NCBI RefSeq assembly: GCF_030848305.1
Contig: NZ_CP114598.1
Location: 1,674,001-1,738,000 of the forward strand
Length of the DNA: 64,000 nt
Direction: 5' to 3'
Origin: Akkermansia muciniphila
GTDB taxonomy: Bacteria; Verrucomicrobiota; Verrucomicrobiia; Verrucomicrobiales; Akkermansiaceae
The notes under the pieces are model-generated. The model had not been told where the DNA came from and made no database searches. It worked only from the letters and a program-made list of their open reading frames with translations. Positions within the stretch are counted from its first letter, which is position 1. The number at the start of each line of letters is the position of its first letter. A program made the translations under genes and the position numbers. Shown here piece after piece: positions 52,485 to 61,754 of the stretch.

Positions 52485-53192
52485 TCAGCGGAGGATGGGG
52501 CCGAGGCGGCGGAGGGTTTCCTTAATGAGAGAGACGTGCCATTGCCCGGGGGCCGTTTCCTCTTCTCCCAGGTAGCCGTATACCAGGCAGGAACCCAGTT
52601 GAGCGTAAAGCAGGCGGGAGACGGGGCCCATGGGGCCCATTCCCATGACGGCGATCGGTCCCTTGGGCTTGGTGAAAAGCTGCACTCCTGTCTGGATGTC
52701 CGAGGCGAGGCAGGGCGTGAATGCGAATTTGACGATATCCGCCTTGTAGGCGCGCGCCTTTTTCTCCTGTTCGCGCAGGTAGTCCACGCCCGGAGTAATT
52801 TGGAAATCATGGGTGGAGCCAATGACGGTGACGTTCCGTTCACGCGCTTCCATAATCAGTTCCCTGGCGTGGCGCATGGCGCTGATTTCAATGTCCATGG
52901 CGGCGGCGTACGGCATATAGGCCCGGAGCAGGGCAAAGCGCTCTTCTTCCGGCATGCGGCGCAGTCCTCCTTCCTCATGGCAGCGCACGGTGATCAGCAG
53001 GGGCATCTCCGGCCGGAATTCCATGACCTGCTCCGTCGCGAGTTCCGGGGGAAGGGCGTCCACACGCAGTTCCACTAAATCGCACAGGTCTGTTAAATCT
53101 TTTCCTTTCAGCGTTTTCCATAGCTCCCATGAGGTGACGGACGCAACGATTTTCGGCGGATAGGCCTGATGTTCACGTACAATCTGCTGCAT
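52485..53192 (-). CDS. aroD: Type I 3-dehydroquinate dehydratase
   Basis: 235 residues. Glu41 in VELRVD, His128 in STHDF and Lys155 in IVKFAF are the active-site residues of the type I (Schiff-base) enzyme. It converts 3-dehydroquinate to 3-dehydroshikimate. It begins the unit aroD-menA-lipoprotein-membrane protein. Confidence 0.93.
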   Translation of the reverse strand: MQQIVREHQAYPPKIVASVTSWELWKTLKGKDLTDLCDLVELRVDALPPELATEQVMEFRPEMPLLITVRCHEEGGLRRMPEEERFALLRAYMPYAAAMDIEISAMRHARELIMEARERNVTVIGSTHDFQITPGVDYLREQEKKARAYKADIVKFAFTPCLASDIQTGVQLFTKPKGPIAVMGMGPMGPVSRLLYAQLGSCLVYGYLGEEETAPGQWHVSLIKETLRRLGPILR

Positions 53193-53592
53193 ACATCCTA
53201 CTATCCCAGCAAAGAAAGGAAGGTCAATCTTCTATTAATGAGTACCGCTTCATTTTGGGGCAGAGTATGTCAGTTCGCCTGCCTTCTCCCCTTTTGGAAC
53301 TGTGTTTTTCCTCCTGTGCCAATCCTGCTGACGGGGCCCCGGCGGCGGAAGGGGAAAAATCCGTTCTGCTGCGCGTAGCGGATATGGCGGCATCTGCTGC
53401 GTATGTGATGGATTTTTCCTTATGGGGGCGTTAGGGCGATTTAGATGCTCTTTCCCCTGCGTTCCTTTCCCGGAAAAACTCGAAATAAGATGTTCCGTGC
53501 GCCCCTCATCTCAAAAGCAAAACCCCGGACCGCAGGCGGTCCGGGGCGGCTCCCCTTTTCCGGAGGGGGAGTATTATGATATTAGGGGGGGA
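53193..53592. other. Gap between aroD and the capsid gene
   Basis: 400 bases. The part next to the capsid gene holds its terminator (53512-53546). The rest holds no open frame or RNA gene that I recognise, and must carry the aroD promoter. Confidence 0.5.
53512..53546 (-). terminator. Terminator of the capsid gene
   Basis: A perfect 10-bp GC-rich stem (53523-53532 with 53537-53546) and a 4-base loop are followed by a T-rich tail on the minus strand. It separates the capsid gene from aroD. Confidence 0.85.
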
Positions 53593-54513
53593 TTAGTTGG
53601 CTCCTTCGTCGCACAGGATTTTGACAAAGCCTTCCTCCTGAAGGCGCGTGGCGCCGCAGGCGAACTTGGCCCGGATTTGCAGGGCTTCCTCCATATCGTC
53701 TCGTACGGAAAGCTTCACTTTGAAATCATTCCATATGCCAAACTGGGCTTTGCTCTTTACCCAGGCCAGGCAGGAACGAACGCCCTCCTCTGTTTTTGGA
53801 AGCCTTTGGGTGCGGATGAATTTGAATCCCATGAAGGTATCTATTTTCCCTTCCACCAGGGCTTTTACATTATTGAAGTCATAACTGCTGACCTCCGTTT
53901 CCCGCAGCAGGTTCATGATCTGGGAACTGGTTACCGCAATGACGAGCTGGTCTCCGAACTGCGGGGCATCCTGGTTCCAGGCTTCGTTTTCCTCAAAAAG
54001 CTGGAGAGCTGCGCGCAGCTTGGCCACGGTAAGGTTGGTGGCGGCCTTGGTGCCGCTGTCCACGTGATTCACGGCTATTTGCTGGCTTTCCTTGAACGGA
54101 ACGGCGGTCATGCCATCTTCTCCCACGTAGTTCGTGTCGAGAAAGCCGGAGATCATCACGTCATCCATGCGGCGGCCCGCCGCGGCCTGGAGGCCTTCAA
54201 TCGTCTTGCTGACGGGAAGGTCCATGTCTCCCAGGCGGGTGGCGTCGAATTCATCGTAGCCAATGGCTTTGGTGAACGTGCGCGGCCGCATGGAGCGGCG
54301 TGTGGTGGGAGCCTCGTTCAAAACGGTCTGTCCCACACGTGTGGTTTTTTCCGTGAAGTCCAGAACGCCGAATTGATCCAGAAATACTACCTTGCCGCTC
54401 AAGTCGCGCATGACGCTGACATACTTGTCCAGCCGGGAGGCGTGCTGCTGGAGCAGGGTGCCCCATTTTCTGGTGTATTTTACCTGATAATTATCGCTGA
54501 TAGTTACTGCCAT
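53593..54513 (-). CDS. Phage-type major capsid protein, solitary
   Basis: 306 residues from the ATG at 54513, uninterrupted. The whole length matches phage major capsid proteins of the Phage_capsid_2 type: VVFLDQFG near residue 47, RSMRPRTFTKAIGYDEFDA, GRRMDDVMISGFLDTNYVGE, LTVAKLRAALQLFEENEAW, LVIAVTSSQIMNLLRETEV, NNVKALVEGKIDTFMGFKF, and KFACGATRLQEEGFVKI at the end. No portal, terminase, protease or tail gene is near. Terminators lie on both sides, so it is its own unit. It may be domesticated or a remnant. Confidence 0.85.
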   Translation of the reverse strand: MAVTISDNYQVKYTRKWGTLLQQHASRLDKYVSVMRDLSGKVVFLDQFGVLDFTEKTTRVGQTVLNEAPTTRRSMRPRTFTKAIGYDEFDATRLGDMDLPVSKTIEGLQAAAGRRMDDVMISGFLDTNYVGEDGMTAVPFKESQQIAVNHVDSGTKAATNLTVAKLRAALQLFEENEAWNQDAPQFGDQLVIAVTSSQIMNLLRETEVSSYDFNNVKALVEGKIDTFMGFKFIRTQRLPKTEEGVRSCLAWVKSKAQFGIWNDFKVKLSVRDDMEEALQIRAKFACGATRLQEEGFVKILCDEGAN

Positions 54514-54520
54514 GATTGCA

Positions 54521-54526
54521 AATATA
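54521..54526 (-). promoter_or_regulatory. Possible -10 box of the capsid gene
   Basis: TATATT on the minus strand lies 7 bases before the capsid ATG. No good -35 match is seen at the right spacing. The spacing to the ATG resembles that of several host genes in the window. Confidence 0.3.
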
Positions 54527-54665
54527 ATGATTGTTTGGATGCAGGAACGGCAATTTGGATTATCGGGTCCGGAATAACCGGAGCGGTCCTGCCGCAAGCG
54601 GGAGGCGGCCATGTCCCCTGCGGGATTGCAGGCCGGTCCCATCCAGCGCTGACGGGTATGGACTA

Positions 54666-54704
54666 CAAGAAGGAAAAGCGCACCACGGCAGAATCGTGAT
54701 GCGC
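54666..54704 (-). terminator. Terminator after pgeF
   Basis: A 10-bp stem (54678-54687 with 54695-54704) and a 7-base loop are followed by a T-rich tail on the minus strand. It lies upstream of the capsid gene and separates it from pgeF. Confidence 0.8.
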
Positions 54705-54738
54705 TGTAGAAGGAATGAAAGGCGCCGCCTTTCTGCTG

Positions 54739-55428
54739 TTAAAGAATCATCGCGTGCGGACGCGTAGCGTGATCCGGGCCGAAAAGAGCCAGCATGCGGC
54801 CCGTTTGCCCTTTTTCCATGCGGTAGGAGTAAAAGCGCTTGGTATCCGCCGCCGTGTCCAGCCCTGAATCGTGAATCTGTTCTTCCGGGACTCCCTCTTC
54901 AATGAGCTGTGCCTTGATGGCCGTAGGGATGTCTTCCTCGTAATGAGGCGGGCGGATGCAGGGGGAAATGACGGCAATCAGGTTGGACGGTTCCACCCCA
55001 AGGTATTTTTTCATGGACTTGATGGTCTGGGAAACGATATTGCCGGCGGTTCCCGTTTTGCCTGAATGAATCAGGGAACGGTGGCAGTTTTCCTTGTCGT
55101 ACAGCCATACGGCGGCGCAGTCCGCCACGTAAATGGCAAGCACGCAGTCGGAAACTCCGGAACAAATCAGGCCGTCTACGCCCTCCACAGGATAATTGGA
55201 GCCGATGTCTCCCACCAGGGCCACTTTCGTGCCGTGCACCTGTTCGGCGCGGCGCAGGTCTTTCCACCGCCAGCCCAGAGCTTCCACTTCCGCCTTATGG
55301 TACGGTTCCAGCCGTTCCAGCACGGTTTCGCGGTCTCCGGTAACGTCTATTCCCGGAATTCTCTCAATGAACTGGACGATTTCTCCGGGATAGGACTGGA
55401 TAGGCTTCAAAAATGCTGGCGTTTCCAT
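54739..55428 (-). CDS. Laccase-domain protein, YfiH/PgeF type
   Basis: 229 residues. EQVHGTKVALVGD, ADCAAVWLYD and SLIHSGKTGTAGNI have the family's His and Cys residues, which bind metal. YfiH (PgeF) corrects wrong amino acids in peptidoglycan precursors; other members have purine-nucleoside activities. The exact role here is uncertain. It ends in a terminator before the capsid gene. Confidence 0.85.
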   Translation of the reverse strand: METPAFLKPIQSYPGEIVQFIERIPGIDVTGDRETVLERLEPYHKAEVEALGWRWKDLRRAEQVHGTKVALVGDIGSNYPVEGVDGLICSGVSDCVLAIYVADCAAVWLYDKENCHRSLIHSGKTGTAGNIVSQTIKSMKKYLGVEPSNLIAVISPCIRPPHYEEDIPTAIKAQLIEEGVPEEQIHDSGLDTAADTKRFYSYRMEKGQTGRMLALFGPDHATRPHAMIL

Positions 55429-55574
55429 AATGATGGATCAGTAGATGTCGTTGGGGACATCTTGTCGTTTTGTATTACCTAGTCGAGCAAAATTTGGCGT
55501 TAAAATGTCACGGACGCCGCCCGGTGACTGAGAAAAGGTTTTTTTCCGCGTTTCCGGAGTGATATGAGCAATTC

Positions 55575-56306
55575 ATGCTGCACGGGTATTCTTCACTTTC
55601 CACTTTTTTCGCGGGGATGGCCGCCGTATTTTTTTCTCTTACTGCCTCTTTGGCCCAGGAGACCTCTCCGGATGCCGGGCAGCTGCTGAAAAGGGTGCGC
55701 CAGGGGGCAACTCTTCAGGAAAACAAGGACATTAAGGGGCAAATACGCAAACGCGGCGTCAAAGTCCCTTTTTCCATGAGCCTGCGCGGCAATCTGATTG
55801 CTTTCCAGTACCAGCTCAATAATGTCTGGAACAGATTCGATCTGAAATTCAAGGACCGCGGCCAGGAGATCCTTTCCTGGAGGGACGGGAAAGCCGGCGT
55901 TTTGCCTGTTGCCCAGTATGCGGTGCCCATTGCGGGGACGGACGTAACGTACGAAGATCTTTCCATGCGTTACCTGTACTGGCCCCAGGCCAAAATTGTC
56001 CGGGATGATGCGGCAAGCACCGTCAAGGGGCGGGATTGCTGGATTGTCCAGATTCCGAACCCTAATCCCAGGGTAGGGCAATATGCCTGGGTGCGCGTCT
56101 GGATTGATAAGGAAAACGGCGCCATGTGGCAGGTGGATGGCATTGATCGCCGCGGGGAACTGGCTAAAAGGTTCATGATTGATTCCGTGATGAAGTTGAA
56201 GGACGGGTCCTGGTTTTTCAAGCGGATGAAGGTGGAGGTCCGGGATCCTTCCAATCCTCGCAGAACGGTTTCCGTCAGCTATATAGATATGGACAGCCCG
56301 GAATAG
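55575..56306 (+). CDS. Outer-membrane lipoprotein-sorting (LolA-like) protein
   Basis: 243 residues with a signal peptide (FFAGMAAVFFSLTASLAQE). The mature part has the LolA/LppX-like beta pattern, with GQIRKRGVKVPFSMSLRG, WRDGKAGVLPVA, DLSMRYLYWPQAKIV and GRDCWIVQIPNP. Members of this family bind lipids in the periplasm. It may carry lipoproteins or other lipids; it stands alone between pgeF and the deacetylase. Confidence 0.75.
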   Translation: MLHGYSSLSTFFAGMAAVFFSLTASLAQETSPDAGQLLKRVRQGATLQENKDIKGQIRKRGVKVPFSMSLRGNLIAFQYQLNNVWNRFDLKFKDRGQEILSWRDGKAGVLPVAQYAVPIAGTDVTYEDLSMRYLYWPQAKIVRDDAASTVKGRDCWIVQIPNPNPRVGQYAWVRVWIDKENGAMWQVDGIDRRGELAKRFMIDSVMKLKDGSWFFKRMKVEVRDPSNPRRTVSVSYIDMDSPE

Positions 56307-56452
56307 GTTTCCGGTCCCGGAGCCATTCCCTGCGGAGCTTTCGGATATTTTTTCCGGGGCATGGGGGAGGATTCCTTTTTCATGCCGCACGAATGGATGA
56401 TTTAGGACGTGACAAGAAGGCGGGATGGGCGTAAATCCTCCAAAAACCTGTT

Positions 56453-57415
56453 ATGAAGAAACATTTATTCCTTGCATGCGTCTTGGCGTTCGGCCTGTCC
56501 GCCTGTTCCCAGCACCAGGAGCGGCCGGCGGAGCCCGTTTCTCCGGTGAAAACGACCATTTCTCCCGTGACTGCTCCGGGGAAAAAGCCGGACCGGCCGG
56601 CTGTGAAATTGCCTCCCAAGCCCGTTCCGGCGCCTTCCGTAAGTCCGTCCTATAATAATACCCCGCTTTCCCCGCGCATTCCGGGGGTAACGGTCAACCG
56701 CGTGGCTGTGCCGGACAAGGTGGTGGCCCTCACCTTTGATGACGGCCCTCATGGAACCCTGACCTCCAAGGTGCTGGACATCCTGCGCGACAATAACGTC
56801 AAGGGGACTTTCTTTATGCAGGGCTGCAATGTGAAGGCCCATCCCCAGGTAGTGCGCCGCATGGTCAATGAGGGCCATGAAGTAGGCAACCATACATGGA
56901 ATCACGTTTATTTGAGCAAAGTGTCCCGTGAAAAAGCGGAATCCCAGCTCCAGAGCACTAACGAAGCCATCCGCAACGCCTGCGGCGTTGTCCCCGTGGT
57001 CATGCGTCCCCCCGGCGGCTATACGAATGCCGGCGTGGCGTCCTGGGCCCGCCAGCGCTTCGGCTTCACTACGGTCATGTGGGATGTGGACACGAATGAC
57101 TGGCGCAAGCCCGGTTCCTCCGTGGTGGCCGCCCGCGCCGTGAACGGCGCCAAACCCGGTTCCATCATTCTGGTGCATGACATTCACGCTTCCACGGTGG
57201 CGGCGGTGGACGCCATTGTGAAGGGATTGAAAAACCGAGGCTATGAACTGGTGACCGTTTCCGAGCTTATCAGGAGAGGCCGCGCCGCCGCCGGCCATGC
57301 TCCTTCCATGCCCGCGGCCCCTGCCGTACCGGATTCCTCTCCCCTTGCCGTTCCCGCGATTGCGGCTCCCGCGGAGCCTGCTTCCGTTCCGGCGGAGACG
57401 GTGGCCGGCATGTAA
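56453..57415 (+). CDS. Lipoprotein polysaccharide deacetylase
   Basis: 320 residues. The lipobox is LSAC (Cys18). A Pro-rich linker (about 19-80) leads to a NodB-type domain: TFDDGPHG with Asp96 and Asp97, NHTWNH with His147 and His151, RPPGGYTNAG, WDVDTNDW and ILVHDIH. It removes acetyl groups from a polysaccharide, perhaps peptidoglycan. The tail is Ala/Pro-rich. It is envelope-bound. Confidence 0.85.
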   Translation: MKKHLFLACVLAFGLSACSQHQERPAEPVSPVKTTISPVTAPGKKPDRPAVKLPPKPVPAPSVSPSYNNTPLSPRIPGVTVNRVAVPDKVVALTFDDGPHGTLTSKVLDILRDNNVKGTFFMQGCNVKAHPQVVRRMVNEGHEVGNHTWNHVYLSKVSREKAESQLQSTNEAIRNACGVVPVVMRPPGGYTNAGVASWARQRFGFTTVMWDVDTNDWRKPGSSVVAARAVNGAKPGSIILVHDIHASTVAAVDAIVKGLKNRGYELVTVSELIRRGRAAAGHAPSMPAAPAVPDSSPLAVPAIAAPAEPASVPAETVAGM

Positions 57416-57441
57416 TCCCCGGTGTTTTCCCTTTTCCTTTC

Positions 57442-57475
57442 AGCCCGGTTTCCGCAGGGAAACCGGGCTGTTCAT
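57442..57475 (+). terminator. Terminator after the deacetylase gene
   Basis: A perfect 12-bp stem (57442-57453 with 57458-57469) and 4-base loop, followed by a short T-containing tail, lie about 30 bases past the stop. Confidence 0.65.
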
Positions 57476-57612
57476 TGCCAGGCCGGAGCATTTTTTCCAA
57501 CGTTCCGGAAAGGATGCTTTTCCCTTAACGGGCACACGCACAGAAGGCTTGACCTGCTGGTGAATTTCTCCACAATCCTTTGCCGTATTATTCACCCCCA
57601 ATCCGGATTGAA

Positions 57613-60045
57613 ATGTCTATGAATCTCCTGGCATCTGCCGATACTCTACCCGCGTCTGGCGGAATGTCCGCTCCTCTCGCCTTTATCTACGATCTCTTCA
57701 ATAACCCTCTTTTCATCTTCATTGGCGGTCTGGTATTGCTGGGCGTGTTTTTCTGGTATCTGGGTTCCGACCAGGACAAGGTCAAGCGCAATGCCGGAAC
57801 GATTTTCATTATCGGCATTGCGTCTTTTTCCCTGTTCTCCCTTTTTCAGCAGGGGTTGAAATACGGCATTGACATTGCCGGGGGCGTCTCCTTCACGTTG
57901 AGCGTGGAACCGAATATCGGTGACGACGGCAAGCCTATTCCCCTGACGGACCAGGCCATGGAACAGGCATGCGTGATTCTGACGGACCGCCTTAACAGTA
58001 CCGGGGCCAATGACGTCATTATCCGTCCGAAGAAAAAGGACAACCTGAACCTTATAGAAGTCCAAATCCCCGCTGCGGATCCTGCCAAGCGTGAGGAAAC
58101 CAAGGCTATTCTGACCAAAGTGGCCAAACTTCAGATTCTCCCTGTCCACCCGCGCAACAATGAACTGGTGGCGGAGGGGCGTATCCGCGTTCCCGGATAC
58201 AGGATGTATGAATATACCTTCAAAAACGGCAAGGGTGAGGACATCACGGAAAAAATATTCCTGGAAAAGCGTGAATCGCTGACAGGCAAGGATATCGTGC
58301 GCGCCGGGGTGGATCTGGCCCGTCCCGGCCACGTCAACGTCACCCTGAGCAATGAAGGGGCGGACAAGATGTATAACCTGACTTCCCGCATGCAGCTGGG
58401 CCATGACCGCATGGCCATTGTGCTGGATGATGTGGTCAAGAGCGCGCCAACGGTTCAGGCCATTCTTTCAAAAAGCTTTGAAATCAGCGGTCTGGATGCT
58501 CCCGGAGAGGCGGAAGCCCTGACGAAGGTGCTTTCCAACCCCCTCACCAACAAGCTCAATTTTGAGTCCGCCAGTGAAATTTCCGCCTCTCTGGGACATA
58601 CGGCCCTCCTTCAGGGGGAATACGCTGGCATCACGGGGTTAATCCTCTGCTTCATCATGATGATCATTTACTACCGCTTTGCCGGCTTGGTGGCTATCAT
58701 GGGCCTGACGATCAATGCCCTGCTTCTCCTGGGGGCCATGTCTATCTTCGGGTTTGAGCTGACTTTGCCGGGTATTGCCGGTATTGTGCTGACTCTGGGC
58801 GTGGCGGTGGACGCGAACGTGCTGATTTATGAACGCCTGCGGGAAGAAAAGGAAATGGGGCGCCCCTTCCGCGTGGCTATCCGTAACTCCTTTGACAAGG
58901 CGTTCTCCGCTATCTTTGACTCCAATATCACCTCGCTTATTACAGCCGTCATCCTGTACTGGATGGCAACCGGCACCATCAAGGGGTTTGCCGTCACGTT
59001 GACAGTAGGCGTCATCACTTCCATGATCGGGGCGATTCTCGTTACCCGCGTCCTGTTCTACTGGGCGGATACCGTCGGCATGATGAAGGATCTTAAATTC
59101 CTCAACATTTTCAAGAAAAAGACGAACATCGATTTCATGGGCCAGAAAATCTGGTCCTGCTCTCTTTCCTCCATTTTGCTGGTGATATGCATTGTGGTTG
59201 GCTCCGTAAAGGGCAAGGATTGCCTGGGCATGGACTTTACGGGCGGTTCCTCCATTTCCTATCTGGTGAACAAGGGTGACATCTCTTTCCGGGAAGTGGA
59301 AAGCGTGGTCAACAAGCTGTCCCTGACCCAGAAGGCTACGGTGCAGGAAGTGGCGGAGTCCACGGACAGCAGCAAAGTGAATATTCTGATTAATTTCTCC
59401 GACCACGCCCAGGACAAGGAGGCTATCACCACGGCATTGGACAAGGCGTTCCCGGTGCTGGACAATGCTCCGTTCAGTGAAGAAACCATCGGGCAGTCCA
59501 TGGGGTATGATACGCTCATTACTTCCGCCTGGGCCCTTTTCTTCGGCATTCTGGGAATCATGGTCTACCTGACGGTGCGGTTTGAATGGACCTTCGCCAT
59601 TGGTGCGGTCATCGCCCTGACGCATGACGTCCTGCTGGTGCTTGGCCTGGTGATTCTCAGCGGAACGGAGCTGAATGTTATTCACATTGGCGCGTTGCTG
59701 ACGGTGGCGGGGTACTCCATCAATGACAAAATTATCGTATTTGACCGCATCCGCGAATTCCTCCGCTTTTCCGACCCGAATGAAAGCGCTTCCCAAATCA
59801 TGAACGAGGCCATCAACCAGACGCTTTCCCGTACTATTTTGACCTCTCTTTCCACGCTGGCCGTGCTGGTGTGCCTGTACTTCTTTGGCGGTCCTTCCAT
59901 GGAAGACTTCGCCTGGACGATCTCCGCAGGTATTTTGATCGGTACGTACTCATCCATCTTCATCGCTTCTCCGGCGGCACTCCTCTTCTCCCGGAAGCAT
60001 GGGTTGCATGAAGAAGTCAGACAGGCCATGAAGGCCGGAGCCTGA
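57613..60045 (+). CDS. secDF: Fused protein translocase subunit SecDF
   Basis: 810 residues from the ATG at 57613, joining SecD and SecF in one chain. The SecD part has the first membrane helix (about 35-55), the periplasmic domain with GIDIAGGVSF, and the cluster VDANVLIYERLREE. The SecF part starts near GMDFTGGSSISYLV and has NDKIIVFDRIREFLR. SecDF uses the proton gradient to pull proteins across the membrane. A strong terminator follows. Confidence 0.95.
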   Translation: MSMNLLASADTLPASGGMSAPLAFIYDLFNNPLFIFIGGLVLLGVFFWYLGSDQDKVKRNAGTIFIIGIASFSLFSLFQQGLKYGIDIAGGVSFTLSVEPNIGDDGKPIPLTDQAMEQACVILTDRLNSTGANDVIIRPKKKDNLNLIEVQIPAADPAKREETKAILTKVAKLQILPVHPRNNELVAEGRIRVPGYRMYEYTFKNGKGEDITEKIFLEKRESLTGKDIVRAGVDLARPGHVNVTLSNEGADKMYNLTSRMQLGHDRMAIVLDDVVKSAPTVQAILSKSFEISGLDAPGEAEALTKVLSNPLTNKLNFESASEISASLGHTALLQGEYAGITGLILCFIMMIIYYRFAGLVAIMGLTINALLLLGAMSIFGFELTLPGIAGIVLTLGVAVDANVLIYERLREEKEMGRPFRVAIRNSFDKAFSAIFDSNITSLITAVILYWMATGTIKGFAVTLTVGVITSMIGAILVTRVLFYWADTVGMMKDLKFLNIFKKKTNIDFMGQKIWSCSLSSILLVICIVVGSVKGKDCLGMDFTGGSSISYLVNKGDISFREVESVVNKLSLTQKATVQEVAESTDSSKVNILINFSDHAQDKEAITTALDKAFPVLDNAPFSEETIGQSMGYDTLITSAWALFFGILGIMVYLTVRFEWTFAIGAVIALTHDVLLVLGLVILSGTELNVIHIGALLTVAGYSINDKIIVFDRIREFLRFSDPNESASQIMNEAINQTLSRTILTSLSTLAVLVCLYFFGGPSMEDFAWTISAGILIGTYSSIFIASPAALLFSRKHGLHEEVRQAMKAGA

Positions 60046-60072
60046 GATTTGGCGTTGATTCATTAAGTCTCT

Positions 60073-60111
60073 GACAGGGGAAGGCATCATGCCTTCCCCT
60101 GTCTGTTTCTT
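60073..60111 (+). terminator. Terminator of secDF
   Basis: A perfect 14-bp stem (60073-60086 with 60090-60103) and 3-base loop are followed by a T-rich tail. It lies 28 bases past the secDF stop. Confidence 0.9.
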
Positions 60112-60263
60112 GAAAAGAGAGGGACAGAGAAAGGCCTTGTCCGGAATAGAACCCGCGAATTTCTTTCCTTCATCTTCCTCCTTCGCTTTTCCTGTTTCCG
60201 TCATCTACGGCTACGGTCTCCGCGTGATTTTCCTGCCTCGTGTTCCTTTCTTGTATTTCCGGT

Positions 60264-60298
60264 ATAAGAAAACCCCGCCTGCCGTTAGGCAGACGGGG
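60264..60298 (-). terminator. Terminator of the EF-hand gene
   Basis: An 11-bp stem with one G-T pair (60273-60283 with 60288-60298) on the minus strand is followed by a T-rich run. It lies about 40 bases past the EF-hand stop. Confidence 0.8.
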
Positions 60299-60339
60299 CC
60301 GTATCTCTGATTTCCTGCTATGCGTTTCTGCGGGTGAAG

Positions 60340-61476
60340 TTATTCATCATCCCCTTTCTCCTGTGACGGAGCGGGAGGAGGAGGCATATCATTGTTGCCG
60401 CGGGCTGCTTTTTTGGCTTCCCAGCGCGCTTTCAGAGCCTTGGAAGCGTCAGCGTTGAGTTGGGACATTTCAGCCTCATTCAACTTTCCGTCCTTGTCGG
60501 CGTCATACTTTTCTTCAATCAGGATCCATCCGGCAGCCATGATTGGCGCGCGGTTGGGGTCAAGCTGGGGGCGGGGGCCGTTCGGACGGTTGCCGCGGGG
60601 GCCCCGGTTGCCGTCTTCACGGCGTCCTTCACCGCCTCTGCGGCCTTCCGGTCCTCTGGGAGCGCGGGGGCCTTCAGCTCTGGGGCCTCCCGGACGCCTC
60701 GGACCGCCCATTTTGGGCATTCCCGGTCCTTTGGGGCCGCCGGGAACGGCATGGTGCGGGCCGGGCTGGCCGTGATGGGGGGGCATGGCCAGCAATTCCT
60801 CCGGGGAAAGCTTTCCGTCGCCGTCTTTGTCAAATTTTTTGATCATGTCGGCGGCGTGGGCTTCCTGGCGGGCTTTCATTTCTTCCATGCGCCTGGCTGC
60901 TTCCGGGTGGTTTTTGGCCCAATCTTCCCGCATGGCTTTCTTTTCCTCGTCGGAAAGCTTTCCGTCTCCATCCTTATCGTACTTCTTAAGCATTTCGGCT
61001 TTACGGGCTTCCTGGCGGGCTTTCATTTCTTCCATGCGTTTGGCCGCTTCCGGGTGGTCCTTAAGCCATTCTTCCTGCATAGCTTTTCTTTCCTCCTTGG
61101 AAAGCTTTCCGTCCCCGTCCTTGTCGAACTTCTTCAGAATGGCGGCCTTCCTGGCTTCCTGAGCCTTCTTGACGTCGGCCTGCAGAACGGCTATTTCCTC
61201 GTCGGAAAGCTTCCCGTCCTTGTCGGCGTCATATTTGGCCAATACCAGTTCTTCTCCGATAATCATGATGCCGGGGTCGATTCTCTTCATCTGGACCCGT
61301 TTTGGCCCCTGGCGGTCCCTGCCCCCGGCGTGATGGCGGTGGCCACCCCTTCTTTCCGGGGGGGCCTGCATTTCAGGTGCATCGGAAGGAGCCCCCGGAG
61401 CGGGAGGCGGCGGTGCGTCCTGGGCGAACGCGGAGCATGCGGCGAAAGCCGCGGCGATAATCATTTGCTTGCTCAT
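60340..61476 (-). CDS. Secreted EF-hand protein with a Gly/Pro/Arg-rich insert
   Basis: 378 residues with a signal peptide (residues 1-18, IIAAAFAACSAFA). Five canonical calcium loops are present: DADKDGKLSDEE (83-94), DKDGDGKLSKEE (118-129), DKDGDGKLSDEE (167-178), DKDGDGKLSPEE (216-227) and DADKDGKLNEAE (325-336). Residues 111-159 and 160-208 are near-duplicates (49 residues each). Between loops 4 and 5 lies a Gly/Pro/Arg-rich linker (about 238-305). It would bind calcium outside the cytoplasm; the role is unknown. Confidence 0.85.
   Translation of the reverse strand: MSKQMIIAAAFAACSAFAQDAPPPPAPGAPSDAPEMQAPPERRGGHRHHAGGRDRQGPKRVQMKRIDPGIMIIGEELVLAKYDADKDGKLSDEEIAVLQADVKKAQEARKAAILKKFDKDGDGKLSKEERKAMQEEWLKDHPEAAKRMEEMKARQEARKAEMLKKYDKDGDGKLSDEEKKAMREDWAKNHPEAARRMEEMKARQEAHAADMIKKFDKDGDGKLSPEELLAMPPHHGQPGPHHAVPGGPKGPGMPKMGGPRRPGGPRAEGPRAPRGPEGRRGGEGRREDGNRGPRGNRPNGPRPQLDPNRAPIMAAGWILIEEKYDADKDGKLNEAEMSQLNADASKALKARWEAKKAARGNNDMPPPPAPSQEKGDDE
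60853..61146 (-). repeat. Two tandem 147-bp repeats in the EF-hand gene
   Basis: Two adjacent units (60999-61146 and 60853-60999, approximately) encode 49-residue near-copies, each with one EF-hand and a charged helix with the EEMKARQEA stretch. This indicates internal duplication. Confidence 0.85.
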
Positions 61477-61754
61477 ATTTTTGAATGGTGAGGTTTGATG
61501 CGTTTCGGAAAGGGGCGTGCGCTGTGTGTCTCAAACAGGCGGAAACGTCTCCCTTTGCTAAAAGGAACCCCCGGAATTCATTCCAGTTGCAAAATAAAAA
61601 GGAGAATGCGTTGCAGAGGGGCTGCGTTACCGTTCTTATCACACCTTTTTTCTTTCAGGGTGAAGAAGGGAGAAACGATTGATGATGAATGAAATCAATA
61701 AAAAAGGCCGTGGCCGGGCAGGGGAGCGCGCCGCCCGTGTCATAGCGGAAAAAA

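Noticed and set aside
53593-54513. Capsid gene as an encapsulin (Linocin M18 family)
   Set aside because: The sequence pattern is that of phage capsids of the Phage_capsid_2 kind, and no cargo enzyme gene is adjacent.
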